Positions 34,696 to 43,965 of a DNA stretch of 64,000 bases are shown piece by piece. Positions within the stretch are counted from its first letter, which is position 1, and the number at the start of each line of letters is the position of its first letter. The translations under genes and the position numbers were made by a program. The notes beneath the pieces were generated by a model. That model was not told where the DNA came from. It saw only the letters and a program-made list of their open reading frames with translations, and did no database searches. This DNA comes from G963676655 sp963678305 (lineage in GTDB: Bacteria; Verrucomicrobiota; Lentisphaeria; Victivallales; Victivallaceae), in the NCBI GenBank assembly GCA_963678305.2, contig CAXXVV010000003.1, positions 62,001 to 126,000 on the forward strand, given 5' to 3'.

Positions 34696-35964
34696 ATGAA
34701 ACAAGATTTTGCCACATTGATCATTGACGGGCGTGAAATAAAATTACCGATTGTCGAAGGCACCGAAGGCGAACGCGCTATTGATATTGCCAATTTGCGT
34801 AAAGAAACCAAGCTGGTCACAATTGACCCGAGTTTCGCCAACACCGCCGCCTGCTTCAGTCGTATTACATATATCGACGGCGAACAAGGAATTCTGCGTT
34901 ATCACGGCATTCCGGTTGAGGATTTGGTCGAAAACACCCGGTTTATCGAAACCGCCTACCTGCTGCTCCATCGGCGTTTGCCGAATCAGGATCAGTCGGC
35001 GGAATTCTCCCGGCTGCTGAATGAAAACTCGTTGCTGCATGAGGATATGCGTCACTTCTTCGACCATTTCCCGAATACGGCCCACCCGATGCACACCATG
35101 GCGACCATGGTTAATGCCCTGGCGGCATTTTATCCGAATGTTGACGCCTTGTCACTGACTGAAAACATCAATATCTGCGCGACCCGCCTGATCTCGATCG
35201 TGCGGACCGTTGCCGCTTTTGCTTACAAAAAGACCATCGGCGAACCGGTAGTCTATCCGCGCAGTGATTTGAAATATTGTGAAAACTTTCTGAACATGAT
35301 GTTCGATTCACCGGTCAATCCCTATCGGATCAATCCGGCTGCGGTAAGAATCCTCAACGCCCTGCTGATCCTGCACGCGGACCATGAACAGAACTGTTCC
35401 ACCACCGCCGTCAGGACCATCGGCAGCGCCAACGTAAACCTTTACGCCACCATCGCCGGCGGAATCAGCGCCCTGTCCGGTCCGCTTCACGGCGGCGCGA
35501 ATCAGGCGGTAATCGAAATGCTGCGGAAGATTGAACGCGACGGCGACATCAAAAAATATATTGACCGCGCTAAAGATAAGTCCAACACGTTCCGTCTGAT
35601 GGGCTTCGGGCATCGTGTCTATAAAAGTTATGACCCGCGCGCAAAAGTCATTAAGGATAAATGTCATGAATTCCTCAGGGATCTGAGAATAGAGGATCCG
35701 TTGCTACAGGTGGCAATGGAACTTGAAGAAGCTACTCTCAAGGATGAATACTTCATTGAACGGAACCTCTATCCGAATGTTGATTTCTACAGCGGAATTA
35801 TTTATCGCGCTATCGGAATCCCGGAAGATATGTTTACGGTAATGTTCGTACTCGGACGTCTGCCGGGCTGGATCGCACACTGGAAAGAAATGGTCGGCGG
35901 CAAAAGCAAGATCGTCCGTCCACGCCAGATTTATATTGGTAAGACATTCAAGGGGAAAAAATGA
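34696..35964 (+). CDS. gltA: Citrate synthase
   Basis: 422 residues, type II hexameric-class length. It condenses oxaloacetate and acetyl-CoA at entry to the TCA cycle. SGPLHGGANQAV carries the first catalytic His, LMGFGHRVYKSYDPRAK the second His and Arg, and PNVDFYSGIIYRAIGIP the catalytic Asp. The N-terminal beta-strand domain (TLIIDGREIKLPIVEGTEG) is the allosteric-type extension seen in Gram-negative enzymes. ATG 34696 is preferred, with AAAGGG before it; an upstream in-frame TTG would overlap this ribosome site. Its stop overlaps the lipoprotein start as ATGA. Confidence 0.96.
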   Translation: MKQDFATLIIDGREIKLPIVEGTEGERAIDIANLRKETKLVTIDPSFANTAACFSRITYIDGEQGILRYHGIPVEDLVENTRFIETAYLLLHRRLPNQDQSAEFSRLLNENSLLHEDMRHFFDHFPNTAHPMHTMATMVNALAAFYPNVDALSLTENINICATRLISIVRTVAAFAYKKTIGEPVVYPRSDLKYCENFLNMMFDSPVNPYRINPAAVRILNALLILHADHEQNCSTTAVRTIGSANVNLYATIAGGISALSGPLHGGANQAVIEMLRKIERDGDIKKYIDRAKDKSNTFRLMGFGHRVYKSYDPRAKVIKDKCHEFLRDLRIEDPLLQVAMELEEATLKDEYFIERNLYPNVDFYSGIIYRAIGIPEDMFTVMFVLGRLPGWIAHWKEMVGGKSKIVRPRQIYIGKTFKGKK

Positions 35965-36542
35965 AACTGACAGGTAATCGGGCCGTCGCGGCGGTATTGA
36001 CTGCCGGCATGATTGGGCTATGCGGTTGTATCAGCGAAAACTATACCGGCCGGCAATATCCGCCGACCCAAATTGATAAGATCACCTATTACAACTCCAC
36101 AAATGACGTCCCGGAAACCAAACTGGTTCGCATCGGGCGCTGTGTTATCACTGCTCCGGATACTTACAGCGGGAAAGAGTTGAAGGATGCCGCCATGAAG
36201 AAAGCCGCTGAAGTCGGTGCCGACGCAGTGGCTTATTACGACTTCAAAAAGATCGATACCGGCGAAGTAACCCTGCCGGCCTCCCGTACCCAGGGAGACG
36301 CCAATGTCAGCGGTAAATGGGACCGGCTCGGCCGGACCGCCGACAATGCACCGATCTACACCGACAGCTTCGGCTCGACCGGCAGCAAATTGAGGACTAA
36401 TTCAAAACCAGTATACGAGTCGCGTTTGAGGTTGATCTTTTACCGCAGTCGCAGTAAAGAGCTCAATATGCCGGTGGTAATCAAAACAACTCAGGCTGAA
36501 AAAGGTAAATCGGGAGAAAAAGCGCCTGAACCGCAAAAATAA
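35961..36542 (+). CDS. Putative lipoprotein of unknown function
   Basis: 193 residues. The lipobox GLCGC puts the lipidated Cys at about 23. The mature part contains KLVRIGRCVITAPDTYSGKE and AAMKKAAEVGADAVAYYDF, which resemble YbjQ/DUF4156-like small stress lipoproteins only loosely. The C-terminal tail is Lys/Glu-rich. Its start overlaps the citrate synthase stop (ATGA), so the two are coupled although no functional link is apparent. Envelope location is expected; the function is not recognised. Confidence 0.8.
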   Translation: MKLTGNRAVAAVLTAGMIGLCGCISENYTGRQYPPTQIDKITYYNSTNDVPETKLVRIGRCVITAPDTYSGKELKDAAMKKAAEVGADAVAYYDFKKIDTGEVTLPASRTQGDANVSGKWDRLGRTADNAPIYTDSFGSTGSKLRTNSKPVYESRLRLIFYRSRSKELNMPVVIKTTQAEKGKSGEKAPEPQK

Positions 36543-36559
36543 GGCTTCTTTGACCTGAA

Positions 36560-38044
36560 ATGTTATTTAATTCCACGGACTTCTTAATCTTTTTTACGCT
36601 GATTTGTTTTGCGTATTTCCTGGTACCGTTCAAGTTCCGTAATTATCTACTGCTGGCCGGAAGTTACTATTTCTACATGTGTTGGAAGGTGGAGTATATC
36701 CTGCTGATTGTCTTTTCCACCCTGATCGATTATTTCTGTGCTCTTGGCATGGGCAAATATCACGGCAGACCCGGCCGGAAATGGTTTTTGATCGGCAGTC
36801 TGCTCGGTAATCTCGGGTTGCTGTTCATATTCAAATACTTCAACTTTTTCAGCCAGAACCTCGGGTTCATCCTGAACAATATGAATATCGGCTACCAATC
36901 GCCGGCGCTGAAACTGCTGCTGCCGGTAGGGATTTCTTTTTATACGTTCCAGACTCTGAGTTATTCGCTTGATGTCTATCGCGGAGACCGGGAACCGGAA
37001 AAGAATTTTCTGGTCTTTGCCGTTTATGTTTCGTACTTTCCTCAGCTTGTGGCCGGGCCGATTGAACGCTCGACCCATTTGATGCCGCAATTTCATCGCG
37101 AAGTCAAGTTCAGCTTCTCCCGGCTGCTGACCGGACTGGTCCTGATTATGTGGGGATTTTTCATGAAACTGGTGATTGCCGACAATGCCGCCGAATACGT
37201 CAATACCGTTTACGGTTCGGTCGGGAAATATCAGGGCCAACATTTTGTTCTTGGCACATTTTTGTTCTGCTATCAGATTTTCTGCGACTTCGCCGGCTAT
37301 TCAAGCATCGCCATAGGCACCGCGAAAATTATGGGTATCGATATGATGCAGAACTTCCGGCGTCCCTATTTCGCCAGTTCGATCCAGGGTTTCTGGCGGC
37401 GCTGGCATATCTCGCTATCCACCTGGTTCCGGGATTACCTCTATATTCCGCTCGGCGGCAGCCGCCGCGGCCGGCTGATGACCATGCTCAACACCCTCGC
37501 GGTATTCCTGGTCAGCGGACTATGGCACGGGGCCAACTGGACTTTCGTCACCTGGGGCGCACTGCACGGGGTTGCGATTACCATCGAAAACCTGTTCAAA
37601 AGGATTGTCGGAATGCTCAAACTTGAGTTTCATACCTTAAAACAGATTTCCTGGCTGGTTACCGGATTGAAGATCGCCATAACCTTTTTACTGGTCAATC
37701 TGTCGTGGATATTCTTTCGCTCGGCATCAATGCATGACGCAATCGAGATATTCAACAAAATATATCGTTTGCCACAAACTTTTAAATTCAATCTCGCGAC
37801 CTTAAGCGGGATGATCCTGCCGTTCACCCGGGACTACCGTTCTCTGAGTGCGTTTATGGTCATCATCGGTTTTATCGTCGTACTGGAAACAGTGCATATT
37901 ATCCAGGAACGGGAGCATCCGGTTGTTTTCAGAATCTGGCGGCGCAGTGCCTGGCCCAAGATCGTTTCGGTCGCACTGCTGGCCTGCATTATTCTGTTTT
38001 TCGGCAAATTCGACTCTAACGCGTTCATTTATTTTCAGTTTTAA
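36560..38044 (+). CDS. MBOAT-family O-acyltransferase (AlgI-like)
   Basis: 494 residues with about 11 membrane helices. It has LLPVGISFYTFQTLSYSLDV, FPQLVAGPIERSTHLMPQF, FWRRWHISLSTWFRDYLYIP and the catalytic histidine in LVSGLWHGANWTFVTWGALH. These are all signatures of AlgI/PatA/DltB-type membrane-bound O-acyltransferases that pass acyl groups across the inner membrane to polysaccharides. Two SGNH-fold proteins follow, completing a typical O-acetylation module. The target polysaccharide is unknown; no alginate genes are present. Confidence 0.93.
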   Translation: MLFNSTDFLIFFTLICFAYFLVPFKFRNYLLLAGSYYFYMCWKVEYILLIVFSTLIDYFCALGMGKYHGRPGRKWFLIGSLLGNLGLLFIFKYFNFFSQNLGFILNNMNIGYQSPALKLLLPVGISFYTFQTLSYSLDVYRGDREPEKNFLVFAVYVSYFPQLVAGPIERSTHLMPQFHREVKFSFSRLLTGLVLIMWGFFMKLVIADNAAEYVNTVYGSVGKYQGQHFVLGTFLFCYQIFCDFAGYSSIAIGTAKIMGIDMMQNFRRPYFASSIQGFWRRWHISLSTWFRDYLYIPLGGSRRGRLMTMLNTLAVFLVSGLWHGANWTFVTWGALHGVAITIENLFKRIVGMLKLEFHTLKQISWLVTGLKIAITFLLVNLSWIFFRSASMHDAIEIFNKIYRLPQTFKFNLATLSGMILPFTRDYRSLSAFMVIIGFIVVLETVHIIQEREHPVVFRIWRRSAWPKIVSVALLACIILFFGKFDSNAFIYFQF

Positions 38045-38060
38045 GCGGAGCGGATGAATA

Positions 38061-39044
38061 ATGACACATAAAAAGATCAGCAGAAAATCCCGACGCAGAA
38101 TCCGTATGACGTTTTACTTTACCTCAATTCTGCTGCTGATTATTGCTATTTGCGCCGGGATCGTCGGCATGCGGTTTTATTTCTCGCACCTTACAGCCCC
38201 GAAACAAACCGGACTGGGTGGCGTCCTCTCCGGGCCTAAAAATGATTATATTATGATCGGGTCATCTCATACCGCGCTATCCTACATTCTGCCGGATATG
38301 GAAAAAGCTTTTAAAGCCAAAGTTTATGCAATATCCTATAACGGTCTGAATTTTTCACTGATGCTGCCAATTCTGGAAATCCTGGTCAAGAAAGGCATAC
38401 TTGATGATACCAACCTGATTGTTGAATGTTATACCGGGACTGCGGTTGTTCCTCCTAATCTGCAGGATGTGCGACTTTTCTACCATGCCCCGCCGGCATT
38501 GAAAAAAGATATTATCAAGCTGCTGGAGGATAGCGGACACCTTTCCAATAAAAATCTTTTCTATCTGCTTTTTTCTTCCTCTAACGACGACATCATAACC
38601 AGTCCAATCACCAACCGGGTAATTGACCGTATTTTCTACCACGGCATCCAAACCTCGATCAAGTCGCCCGGGATGAGTGAAGCCGCATTTGCAAAAGTCG
38701 TTTCGCCGGTGAAAGGCAAAGGATTATGCCTCGACCCCAAAAATATCGAGGCACTGCATAAAATCATCAAACTGCTGCAAGATCATAAAATAAATACCGT
38801 GTTTGTGGAATCGCCAATGCCGGCGGCAATTGAATCTGATCCGTCGTATGCCGAAAATAAACAAACATTACGGAGAATTATCACCCAAAGCGAATTCCCA
38901 TATATCGACGGCGCCTTGAAATTCAAGAACGACGATCACAACATGTTTATGGATGCAGGACATTTATCGAGCGCCGGTCGCAAAAAATTCACTGCCAATG
39001 TTATTACCGCTATCCAGCCAGGAAAAAACTCAAATCATAAATAA
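38061..39044 (+). CDS. Membrane-anchored SGNH/DltD-AlgJ-like protein, partner of the MBOAT enzyme
   Basis: 327 residues. A basic N-terminus (HKKISRKSRRRIRM) is followed by one membrane helix (20-42), so the rest faces the periplasm. IMIGSSHTALSYILPDMEKA supplies the nucleophile Ser block, and MFMDAGHLSSAGRKKF the Asp/His block, in the DltD/AlgJ arrangement. Such partners complete transfer of the acyl group to the polysaccharide. It lies 16 bases after the MBOAT gene. Confidence 0.78.
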   Translation: MTHKKISRKSRRRIRMTFYFTSILLLIIAICAGIVGMRFYFSHLTAPKQTGLGGVLSGPKNDYIMIGSSHTALSYILPDMEKAFKAKVYAISYNGLNFSLMLPILEILVKKGILDDTNLIVECYTGTAVVPPNLQDVRLFYHAPPALKKDIIKLLEDSGHLSNKNLFYLLFSSSNDDIITSPITNRVIDRIFYHGIQTSIKSPGMSEAAFAKVVSPVKGKGLCLDPKNIEALHKIIKLLQDHKINTVFVESPMPAAIESDPSYAENKQTLRRIITQSEFPYIDGALKFKNDDHNMFMDAGHLSSAGRKKFTANVITAIQPGKNSNHK

Positions 39045-39094
39045 AGATTTGGGATTTCATCAACATGTGTTAACTTAAAAGGAGGAACAACACT

Positions 39095-39769
39095 ATGACG
39101 AAACCAGTAAAAATAGCGATGATCGGCGATTCGATGACTGATACAGCCGGAGAAGATTGCCAATTCCTGAGAGCTGAACTCAACAAACATTTCCCGGATC
39201 GGAAATTTGAATTATTTAACTATGGCGTTGGCGGAACTCGGGCCGGATACGGACTCTGGCGTCTGACTAATGCTTACGAACATCGGGAGAAAAAATTTCA
39301 ACCCCTGGTCGAAATTAAACCTGATATCGTTTTAATTGAAAGTTTTGCTTACAACAACGGTTCTGACGGTTTGCATGGCGACGGCATCGCACATTTTCGC
39401 GATATGCACCAGAAGATTGTTGCGACTTTACAGAAAAAAACCTCGGCCAGACTGGTTTATATCGTAACAATAGCCCCGGACACGGAATCATTCCTGAAAA
39501 CCGTCCCCAACTTCAAACACACTCCGGTTTCCATCCGGCGCTGGATGGCCGAAGATCGCATGGTATATCTTGAGGAAGCGATAAAAATTGCGCATGAACT
39601 CGGATTGCCATTGGTCAATATTTATCAAGCCACCCTTGACGCCAATAAAAAAGGAACACCATTGGGACACTGGGTCGATAAAAATGACTGGATTCACCCC
39701 GGTGAAGCTGGACATCAGCTTATCGCGGCAAAAACAGTTGAAGTATTAATCGAAAATGGTTTAATATAA
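39095..39769 (+). CDS. SGNH/GDSL hydrolase
   Basis: 224 residues. Block I is IGDSMTDTAG (Ser nucleophile). The Gly block is NYGVGGTRAGYGLW. Block V is DWIHPGEAGHQLIA with Asp and His. There is no signal peptide, so it is cytoplasmic or exported without a classical signal. The likely activity is esterase on acetylated sugars or related esters. It has a strong AAGGAGG site and is probably expressed with the two preceding acylation genes across a 50-base gap. Confidence 0.88.
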   Translation: MTKPVKIAMIGDSMTDTAGEDCQFLRAELNKHFPDRKFELFNYGVGGTRAGYGLWRLTNAYEHREKKFQPLVEIKPDIVLIESFAYNNGSDGLHGDGIAHFRDMHQKIVATLQKKTSARLVYIVTIAPDTESFLKTVPNFKHTPVSIRRWMAEDRMVYLEEAIKIAHELGLPLVNIYQATLDANKKGTPLGHWVDKNDWIHPGEAGHQLIAAKTVEVLIENGLI

Positions 39770-39779
39770 TCAGCCAGGA

Positions 39780-40784
39780 TTATCCCGTAATTTCCGAACT
39801 TGAATTTTGGAGTTTTCTGAAGCAGTAGATCACGGCTCCGGCGGGGCCGAGGCCGCGGCTTAATTGTTTTTTGTTGATTCGAGCGGGATTGTCGAATTTG
39901 CCGCCCATTTCACGGATGAACAGTTTGGAGCCTAATATCGCTCCGTCACTGAAGTGGCGGGTGCGGCGCAGAAAACGGATCGGCATCGATTCTTTGCGTC
40001 TGGCTCGTTCCTGCACCTCAAATATCTCTTCACTCGCGGCTCCGCTTTCCGCCGCAACGATTCGCGCCAGTTCACTGCGGAAATAGTTGAATAGATCGTT
40101 GTCGGTCCATTCCGAGGTGTCGCGATGCCAGATGTTTTGTTTGAGGTGTTTGACAAAATTGGCATGAAAAAGGTGTTTGCCGGTGCCGCTGTAGCGGCCC
40201 CAGGTCGTGAAATGGTAGTCGGCCGGATCGGGGGTCAGGCCGGCGCGGACGGGGTTTAATTCCACATATAAGACGCACGCTTCCAGGGAGTTGCGACTGT
40301 CGAGGATGACGCTTTTGAATTTGTTGGCCCAGAGTTTGCCGATGCGGTCGCGGGACTGGTTGTAGACGACGGTGAAACGTTGTTGGAAGGCGCGCATAAA
40401 GTAGCTGATGTCGATCATTTTCAGGCCGGTTTCGCGGCATATTTCCAAGTCGGCCGGGTTGATTTTCGGCATTTGTTTCGGCGCGTAGGTAAATTTATCC
40501 AACATACTGCTATAGTAGGAGTTGTGGCGTTTGGCAACATCCTCGATCGACGGCAATTCATCCGGCCCGGGAGCGTAAACAACGACATGGAAATGGTTGC
40601 CCATCCAGGCGGCTGAGATGACCTCGATCAAAAAATATTCGCAAAGGTTTTGGAGCAATCGGAAGCCGTACTCCATGTCGACCTGGTTGAACGGTTTTTC
40701 GCCTTTGCAGCCGGCGGCTCGGTTCATCAGGTGGTAGTAGCAGCCTTCGCCTGTAACTTTCATGCGCGTTCTGCGGCCTGACAT
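39780..40784 (-). CDS. REP-associated tyrosine transposase (RAYT, Y1/HUH family)
   Basis: 334 residues. The HUH metal-binding motif is in WMGNHFHVVVYAPG. YVELNPVRAGLTPDPADYHF is the conserved RAYT segment and KLWANKFKSVILDS precedes it. An extended C-terminal region (RRTRHFSDGAILGSKLFIRE) is typical of RAYT proteins and not of IS200 TnpA. Such single-copy transposases act on REP hairpins and are mostly domesticated. ATG 40784 is chosen for its GGAGG. The local sequence is richer in TTG/GCG-style codons than its neighbours. No REP array flanks it, but a REP-like hairpin lies at 45092-45109. Confidence 0.9.
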   Translation of the reverse strand: MSGRRTRMKVTGEGCYYHLMNRAAGCKGEKPFNQVDMEYGFRLLQNLCEYFLIEVISAAWMGNHFHVVVYAPGPDELPSIEDVAKRHNSYYSSMLDKFTYAPKQMPKINPADLEICRETGLKMIDISYFMRAFQQRFTVVYNQSRDRIGKLWANKFKSVILDSRNSLEACVLYVELNPVRAGLTPDPADYHFTTWGRYSGTGKHLFHANFVKHLKQNIWHRDTSEWTDNDLFNYFRSELARIVAAESGAASEEIFEVQERARRKESMPIRFLRRTRHFSDGAILGSKLFIREMGGKFDNPARINKKQLSRGLGPAGAVIYCFRKLQNSSSEITG

Positions 40785-40929
40785 GATTTTTCCTCCATTG
40801 GTTGACGAGTTTACAGTTAATATAGTGGGTGGAAACGGGTTTGTCAAATTTAAGTATTATGTAATTTAATAATTTTTTATAAAGCTTTTATTACCAATCT
40901 AATAATAAAATATACGCTATATTAAAAAA

Positions 40930-41586
40930 TCAGCGATGCAGGCCCATTTCATGCAGCGGGCACTCGGACAGACAAGTATCTTTACGACAATGATGTTTGG
41001 CACAATTGACCAACAAACCATGGTACTCGTTATATAAAACGACATCCTTCGGCAGATTGTCCGTGAAAAATTTCTGGAGGTCTTCATATGAAATGTCAGG
41101 CGCAGTGCCAAAATGCCGATACGAGATACGTTTGGTGTACGAATCAATCACAAAAATCGGCTGGTCAAAACAGTATAACAGGATCGAATCAGCAGTTTCC
41201 TGACCGATACCGTTAACCGTCAATAACGATTCCCGTGCGTCAGCCAGCGATAAAGTAGGAAAAAGCTGATCCTCAACAACATTATCCAGCCACCAGCGGG
41301 TGACGTTTTTCAATCGTTTTGTTTTCAGATTGAAATAGCCAGCCGGGTGCAATTGTTTCGCCAGAACACTATCCGGCAAATCCATAATGCCCTCCGGCGT
41401 CAACACATCCAGTCGCTTCAGGTTATTGATTGCCCTGGTGACATTATCCCAATTGGTGTTCTGGGTCAGCACCGCCCCGACACAAATCTCCCACGGGGAA
41501 TCCCCCGGCCACCAATGCTGGGGACCATAGGCGGCAAACAAGGCTTCATAAGCCTCTAATACCCGGTTGTCCGTAAACTTATTCAA
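40930..41586 (-). CDS. HhH-GPD DNA glycosylase related to endonuclease III (COG2231-like)
   Basis: 218 residues. SPWEICVGAVLTQNTNWDNV is the N-terminal signature. The helix-hairpin-helix is LLTVNGIGQETADSILLY and the catalytic Asp is in FVIDSYTKR. The Lys that gives endonuclease III its lyase activity (GxGxKTA) is replaced by Glu, so this should be a monofunctional base glycosylase, perhaps MagIII-like on alkylated purines. Four C-terminal cysteines follow C-X4-C-X4-C-X3-C, not the usual C-X6-C-X2-C-X5-C, yet an iron-sulfur cluster is still plausible. Confidence 0.88.
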   Translation of the reverse strand: MNKFTDNRVLEAYEALFAAYGPQHWWPGDSPWEICVGAVLTQNTNWDNVTRAINNLKRLDVLTPEGIMDLPDSVLAKQLHPAGYFNLKTKRLKNVTRWWLDNVVEDQLFPTLSLADARESLLTVNGIGQETADSILLYCFDQPIFVIDSYTKRISYRHFGTAPDISYEDLQKFFTDNLPKDVVLYNEYHGLLVNCAKHHCRKDTCLSECPLHEMGLHR

Positions 41587-41677
41587 AGATTCATTCCCGA
41601 CCGTTATTGACTTCCATTAATTCCGACATTACTATATTAACATAAATCAAACCTGCAAGGAGGAATCCTCAAAAATT

Positions 41678-43219
41678 ATGCATCCGGCCATCACTATCGG
41701 CATCAGCGGCACTGTCGGCGCGTGCATTGGAGCTATCACCAATGAACTGGCGATCCGCTGGATATTCCGCTACATCATGCCGCGTAAAAAAACTGATATG
41801 GCTCTAGCGATCCGGGAAGTGTTGTCCGGTGATTTAATGTCGCCGGAACGACTCAGGGCAAAATTTCAAGAGGAAAAATTCCGGCAGGTGCTAAAGGACA
41901 ATATCCGGCAGTATCTTGATGAACTGGCTGATCGCGACCTGCCGTCGCCCCGCGCCATGCTGCCGGAAAAAGCAGCCGGAGCATTGGAACAAGTTCTGGC
42001 CAATTTACCGGCAAAGGAAATACGCGGCTTTATTCAGAATGACAAATTCGCCTCGGAAATTCTCGAGCCATTTTTGAACCGGCTGCTTGAAGAAACGTTG
42101 AAAAGCAGTCCGCGTGAACTGCTGCCTGAAACCATTGATTCCGCTCTCTCACAATTGCCCGTGACTATTGGCAGAATGCTTGAAGCACCGCCGGTTCGAG
42201 AAAAACTCGCCCGGATAGCCACTGATCTGCTATATCCTTCTCTTACTTCATCAGAACCATTGCAAACATTGCTGCCACCGGAGGCGGGCGATCTGGTAAG
42301 TTCCGCCGTCAAAGAAGCGGTCCCGCATCTGCGCGGCTCGCTTGAAGAACTGTTGAAAGATGAAAAGGTTCAAAAAAAGCTTTCCGCTTTTATTCGCGGT
42401 TCGATAAAAGATCACTTCAAAGTGAAACCCGAAGACTCTCTGCTGGGGCGCGGCAAAAAACTGCTGATAGACGGAGCTATGGATTTTTTTGACATGGACT
42501 CGGAGGTAAACGAGTTCTGCCGCGCGCTTCCGGATCGTATCAAGGGGAAAATGAATCCCGGGCATCCAGCATTCAAACAATTTACCGATGATCTGGCCAG
42601 GACGATTTTAAATTCCCCGCCGCGAAAACTGCTGGTAATTCATGATCGCGAACACCTGGAAACTACCCTTGCCGAACTGCTTCAGCAATTACCGACCGAC
42701 ACTCTAGGCGTCGCTATCGCTAAAATCGTCAAGGACGCGCTGTCCCGGGCGGCAAATGCCGAGATTAAGACTTTACTCAGGTTCACCGGGGCCGGCGGCT
42801 TTGGAGCAGATACAGTTGAGAAAATGACCGAAAAAATCAAACAAATACTGTTGTCGGAAGAATCCGCGAAAGTAATCGGGACCGGCTGCCGGGATTTTGC
42901 CGTCAGGTTCATCGACCGTCCAATCGGACGACCGGAAAAACTACTGACTCCGCAAGCCCGTACCGACCTGACGGATTTTCTGGAAACCGCCGCAATCGAA
43001 ACATTGAGCGAACGGCTTGAAGATTTCACCCGCAACAGCGGCATCTGGGACACGGTGGTTGATTCGATCGTCAGTCTGGACGACAAACAGATGGAGATTA
43101 TGGCCCGGCGCATCGCCAACCGCGAACTAAAATGGGTCACGGTCCTCGGCGGCATTATCGGTTTTATCATCGGTATCCTGCAGGGCGGGCTGAATTTTTA
43201 TCTGAATACAAAGCGGTAA
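41678..43219 (+). CDS. DUF445-family membrane protein
   Basis: 513 residues. Membrane segments lie at each end: the N-terminal GACIGAITNELAIRWIFR is the DUF445 signature, and the C-terminal VTVLGGIIGFIIGILQGG anchors the other end. The long middle is predicted helical, with repeated amphipathic stretches (LEQVLANLPAKEIRGFIQND and similar). The family resembles YheB/YjiN-type envelope proteins, and its function is not established. AGGAGG lies 14 bases before the ATG, which is long, but no better start is seen. Confidence 0.87.
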   Translation: MHPAITIGISGTVGACIGAITNELAIRWIFRYIMPRKKTDMALAIREVLSGDLMSPERLRAKFQEEKFRQVLKDNIRQYLDELADRDLPSPRAMLPEKAAGALEQVLANLPAKEIRGFIQNDKFASEILEPFLNRLLEETLKSSPRELLPETIDSALSQLPVTIGRMLEAPPVREKLARIATDLLYPSLTSSEPLQTLLPPEAGDLVSSAVKEAVPHLRGSLEELLKDEKVQKKLSAFIRGSIKDHFKVKPEDSLLGRGKKLLIDGAMDFFDMDSEVNEFCRALPDRIKGKMNPGHPAFKQFTDDLARTILNSPPRKLLVIHDREHLETTLAELLQQLPTDTLGVAIAKIVKDALSRAANAEIKTLLRFTGAGGFGADTVEKMTEKIKQILLSEESAKVIGTGCRDFAVRFIDRPIGRPEKLLTPQARTDLTDFLETAAIETLSERLEDFTRNSGIWDTVVDSIVSLDDKQMEIMARRIANRELKWVTVLGGIIGFIIGILQGGLNFYLNTKR

Positions 43220-43377
43220 TACCGGAAATTATTTTATTAATTTTTTCCGGTCTTTAGCCAATTCAACAAAATCTTTCTTTATTGTGTGACTTTTTATACA
43301 CTTAATCATTTTTCCGTCAGCCAGATTCCAAGTTTTGTAAATAATACATGGATTAACAACTGCAAATCTGCCCAGCA

Positions 43378-43965
43378 TTAACAACTAGCGTAACGCTCCC
43401 ACAAGGTTGATAAATATAAATCTTCTTTAAATTCAAAGTGCTCTTTAACTATAAATGGAATTTTCTTTTTCCCAACAGTTTCCATATATCCGATTATAGT
43501 AACATCACAATTACTGTAATAATTGATACATTTGGGAGTATTTCCGTTAAGCATCAGGCCAGAATTTTCAACTGTTTTGCCTGAGGAGCGATTGCTCAAA
43601 ATATATGGCTCAAAATATTGAACCCAATTCATTTTATAATGTTCTTTTTTGCCATTTGCGTATTCAACAGATATTGTATTTATTGTCATACGGAAAAATT
43701 GTTTTGAAGGATCCCAAATACCGATGTTAAGTGAACTGGGAAGACTTGTCGAATCATAAAATCCAATAAAAGGCAATCCTCTGCTCAAATAGTTTGAATT
43801 AATAGCGATATTTCCCTTAATTCCTTTAACGTATTCTACTTGTCTAAGACCTCCAAACCATTTTAAATTTATTACAATAATACCTCCGGTAAATAAAGCG
43901 TATAAAAGATACACCGCTGAAACAATCATTAATGTCAGCCAATATTTTTTCTTACTTTTTTCCAT
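43378..43965 (-). CDS. Small membrane-anchored protein of unknown function
   Basis: 195 residues. One N-terminal membrane helix (YWLTLMIVSAVYLLYALFTG) is followed by a soluble, probably periplasmic part with two Cys (NTPKCINYYSNCDVTI). Nothing matches a family I know. ATG 43965 is used; it lies inside the end of the preceding gene, overlapping by 14 bases, so the two are coupled. It is third in a three-gene operon whose sequence is clearly AT-richer than the housekeeping genes around it. The 158 bases beyond it contain an 8-base stem (ACCGGAAA/TTTCCGGT, 43221-43252) that could serve the DUF445 gene as terminator. Confidence 0.7.
   Translation of the reverse strand: MEKSKKKYWLTLMIVSAVYLLYALFTGGIIVINLKWFGGLRQVEYVKGIKGNIAINSNYLSRGLPFIGFYDSTSLPSSLNIGIWDPSKQFFRMTINTISVEYANGKKEHYKMNWVQYFEPYILSNRSSGKTVENSGLMLNGNTPKCINYYSNCDVTIIGYMETVGKKKIPFIVKEHFEFKEDLYLSTLWERYASC

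Noticed and set aside
39780..40784. Annotation as an active IS200/IS605 insertion sequence
   Set aside because: RAYT-specific C-terminal extension, length of 334 residues, and no subterminal hairpins or flanking IS ends.
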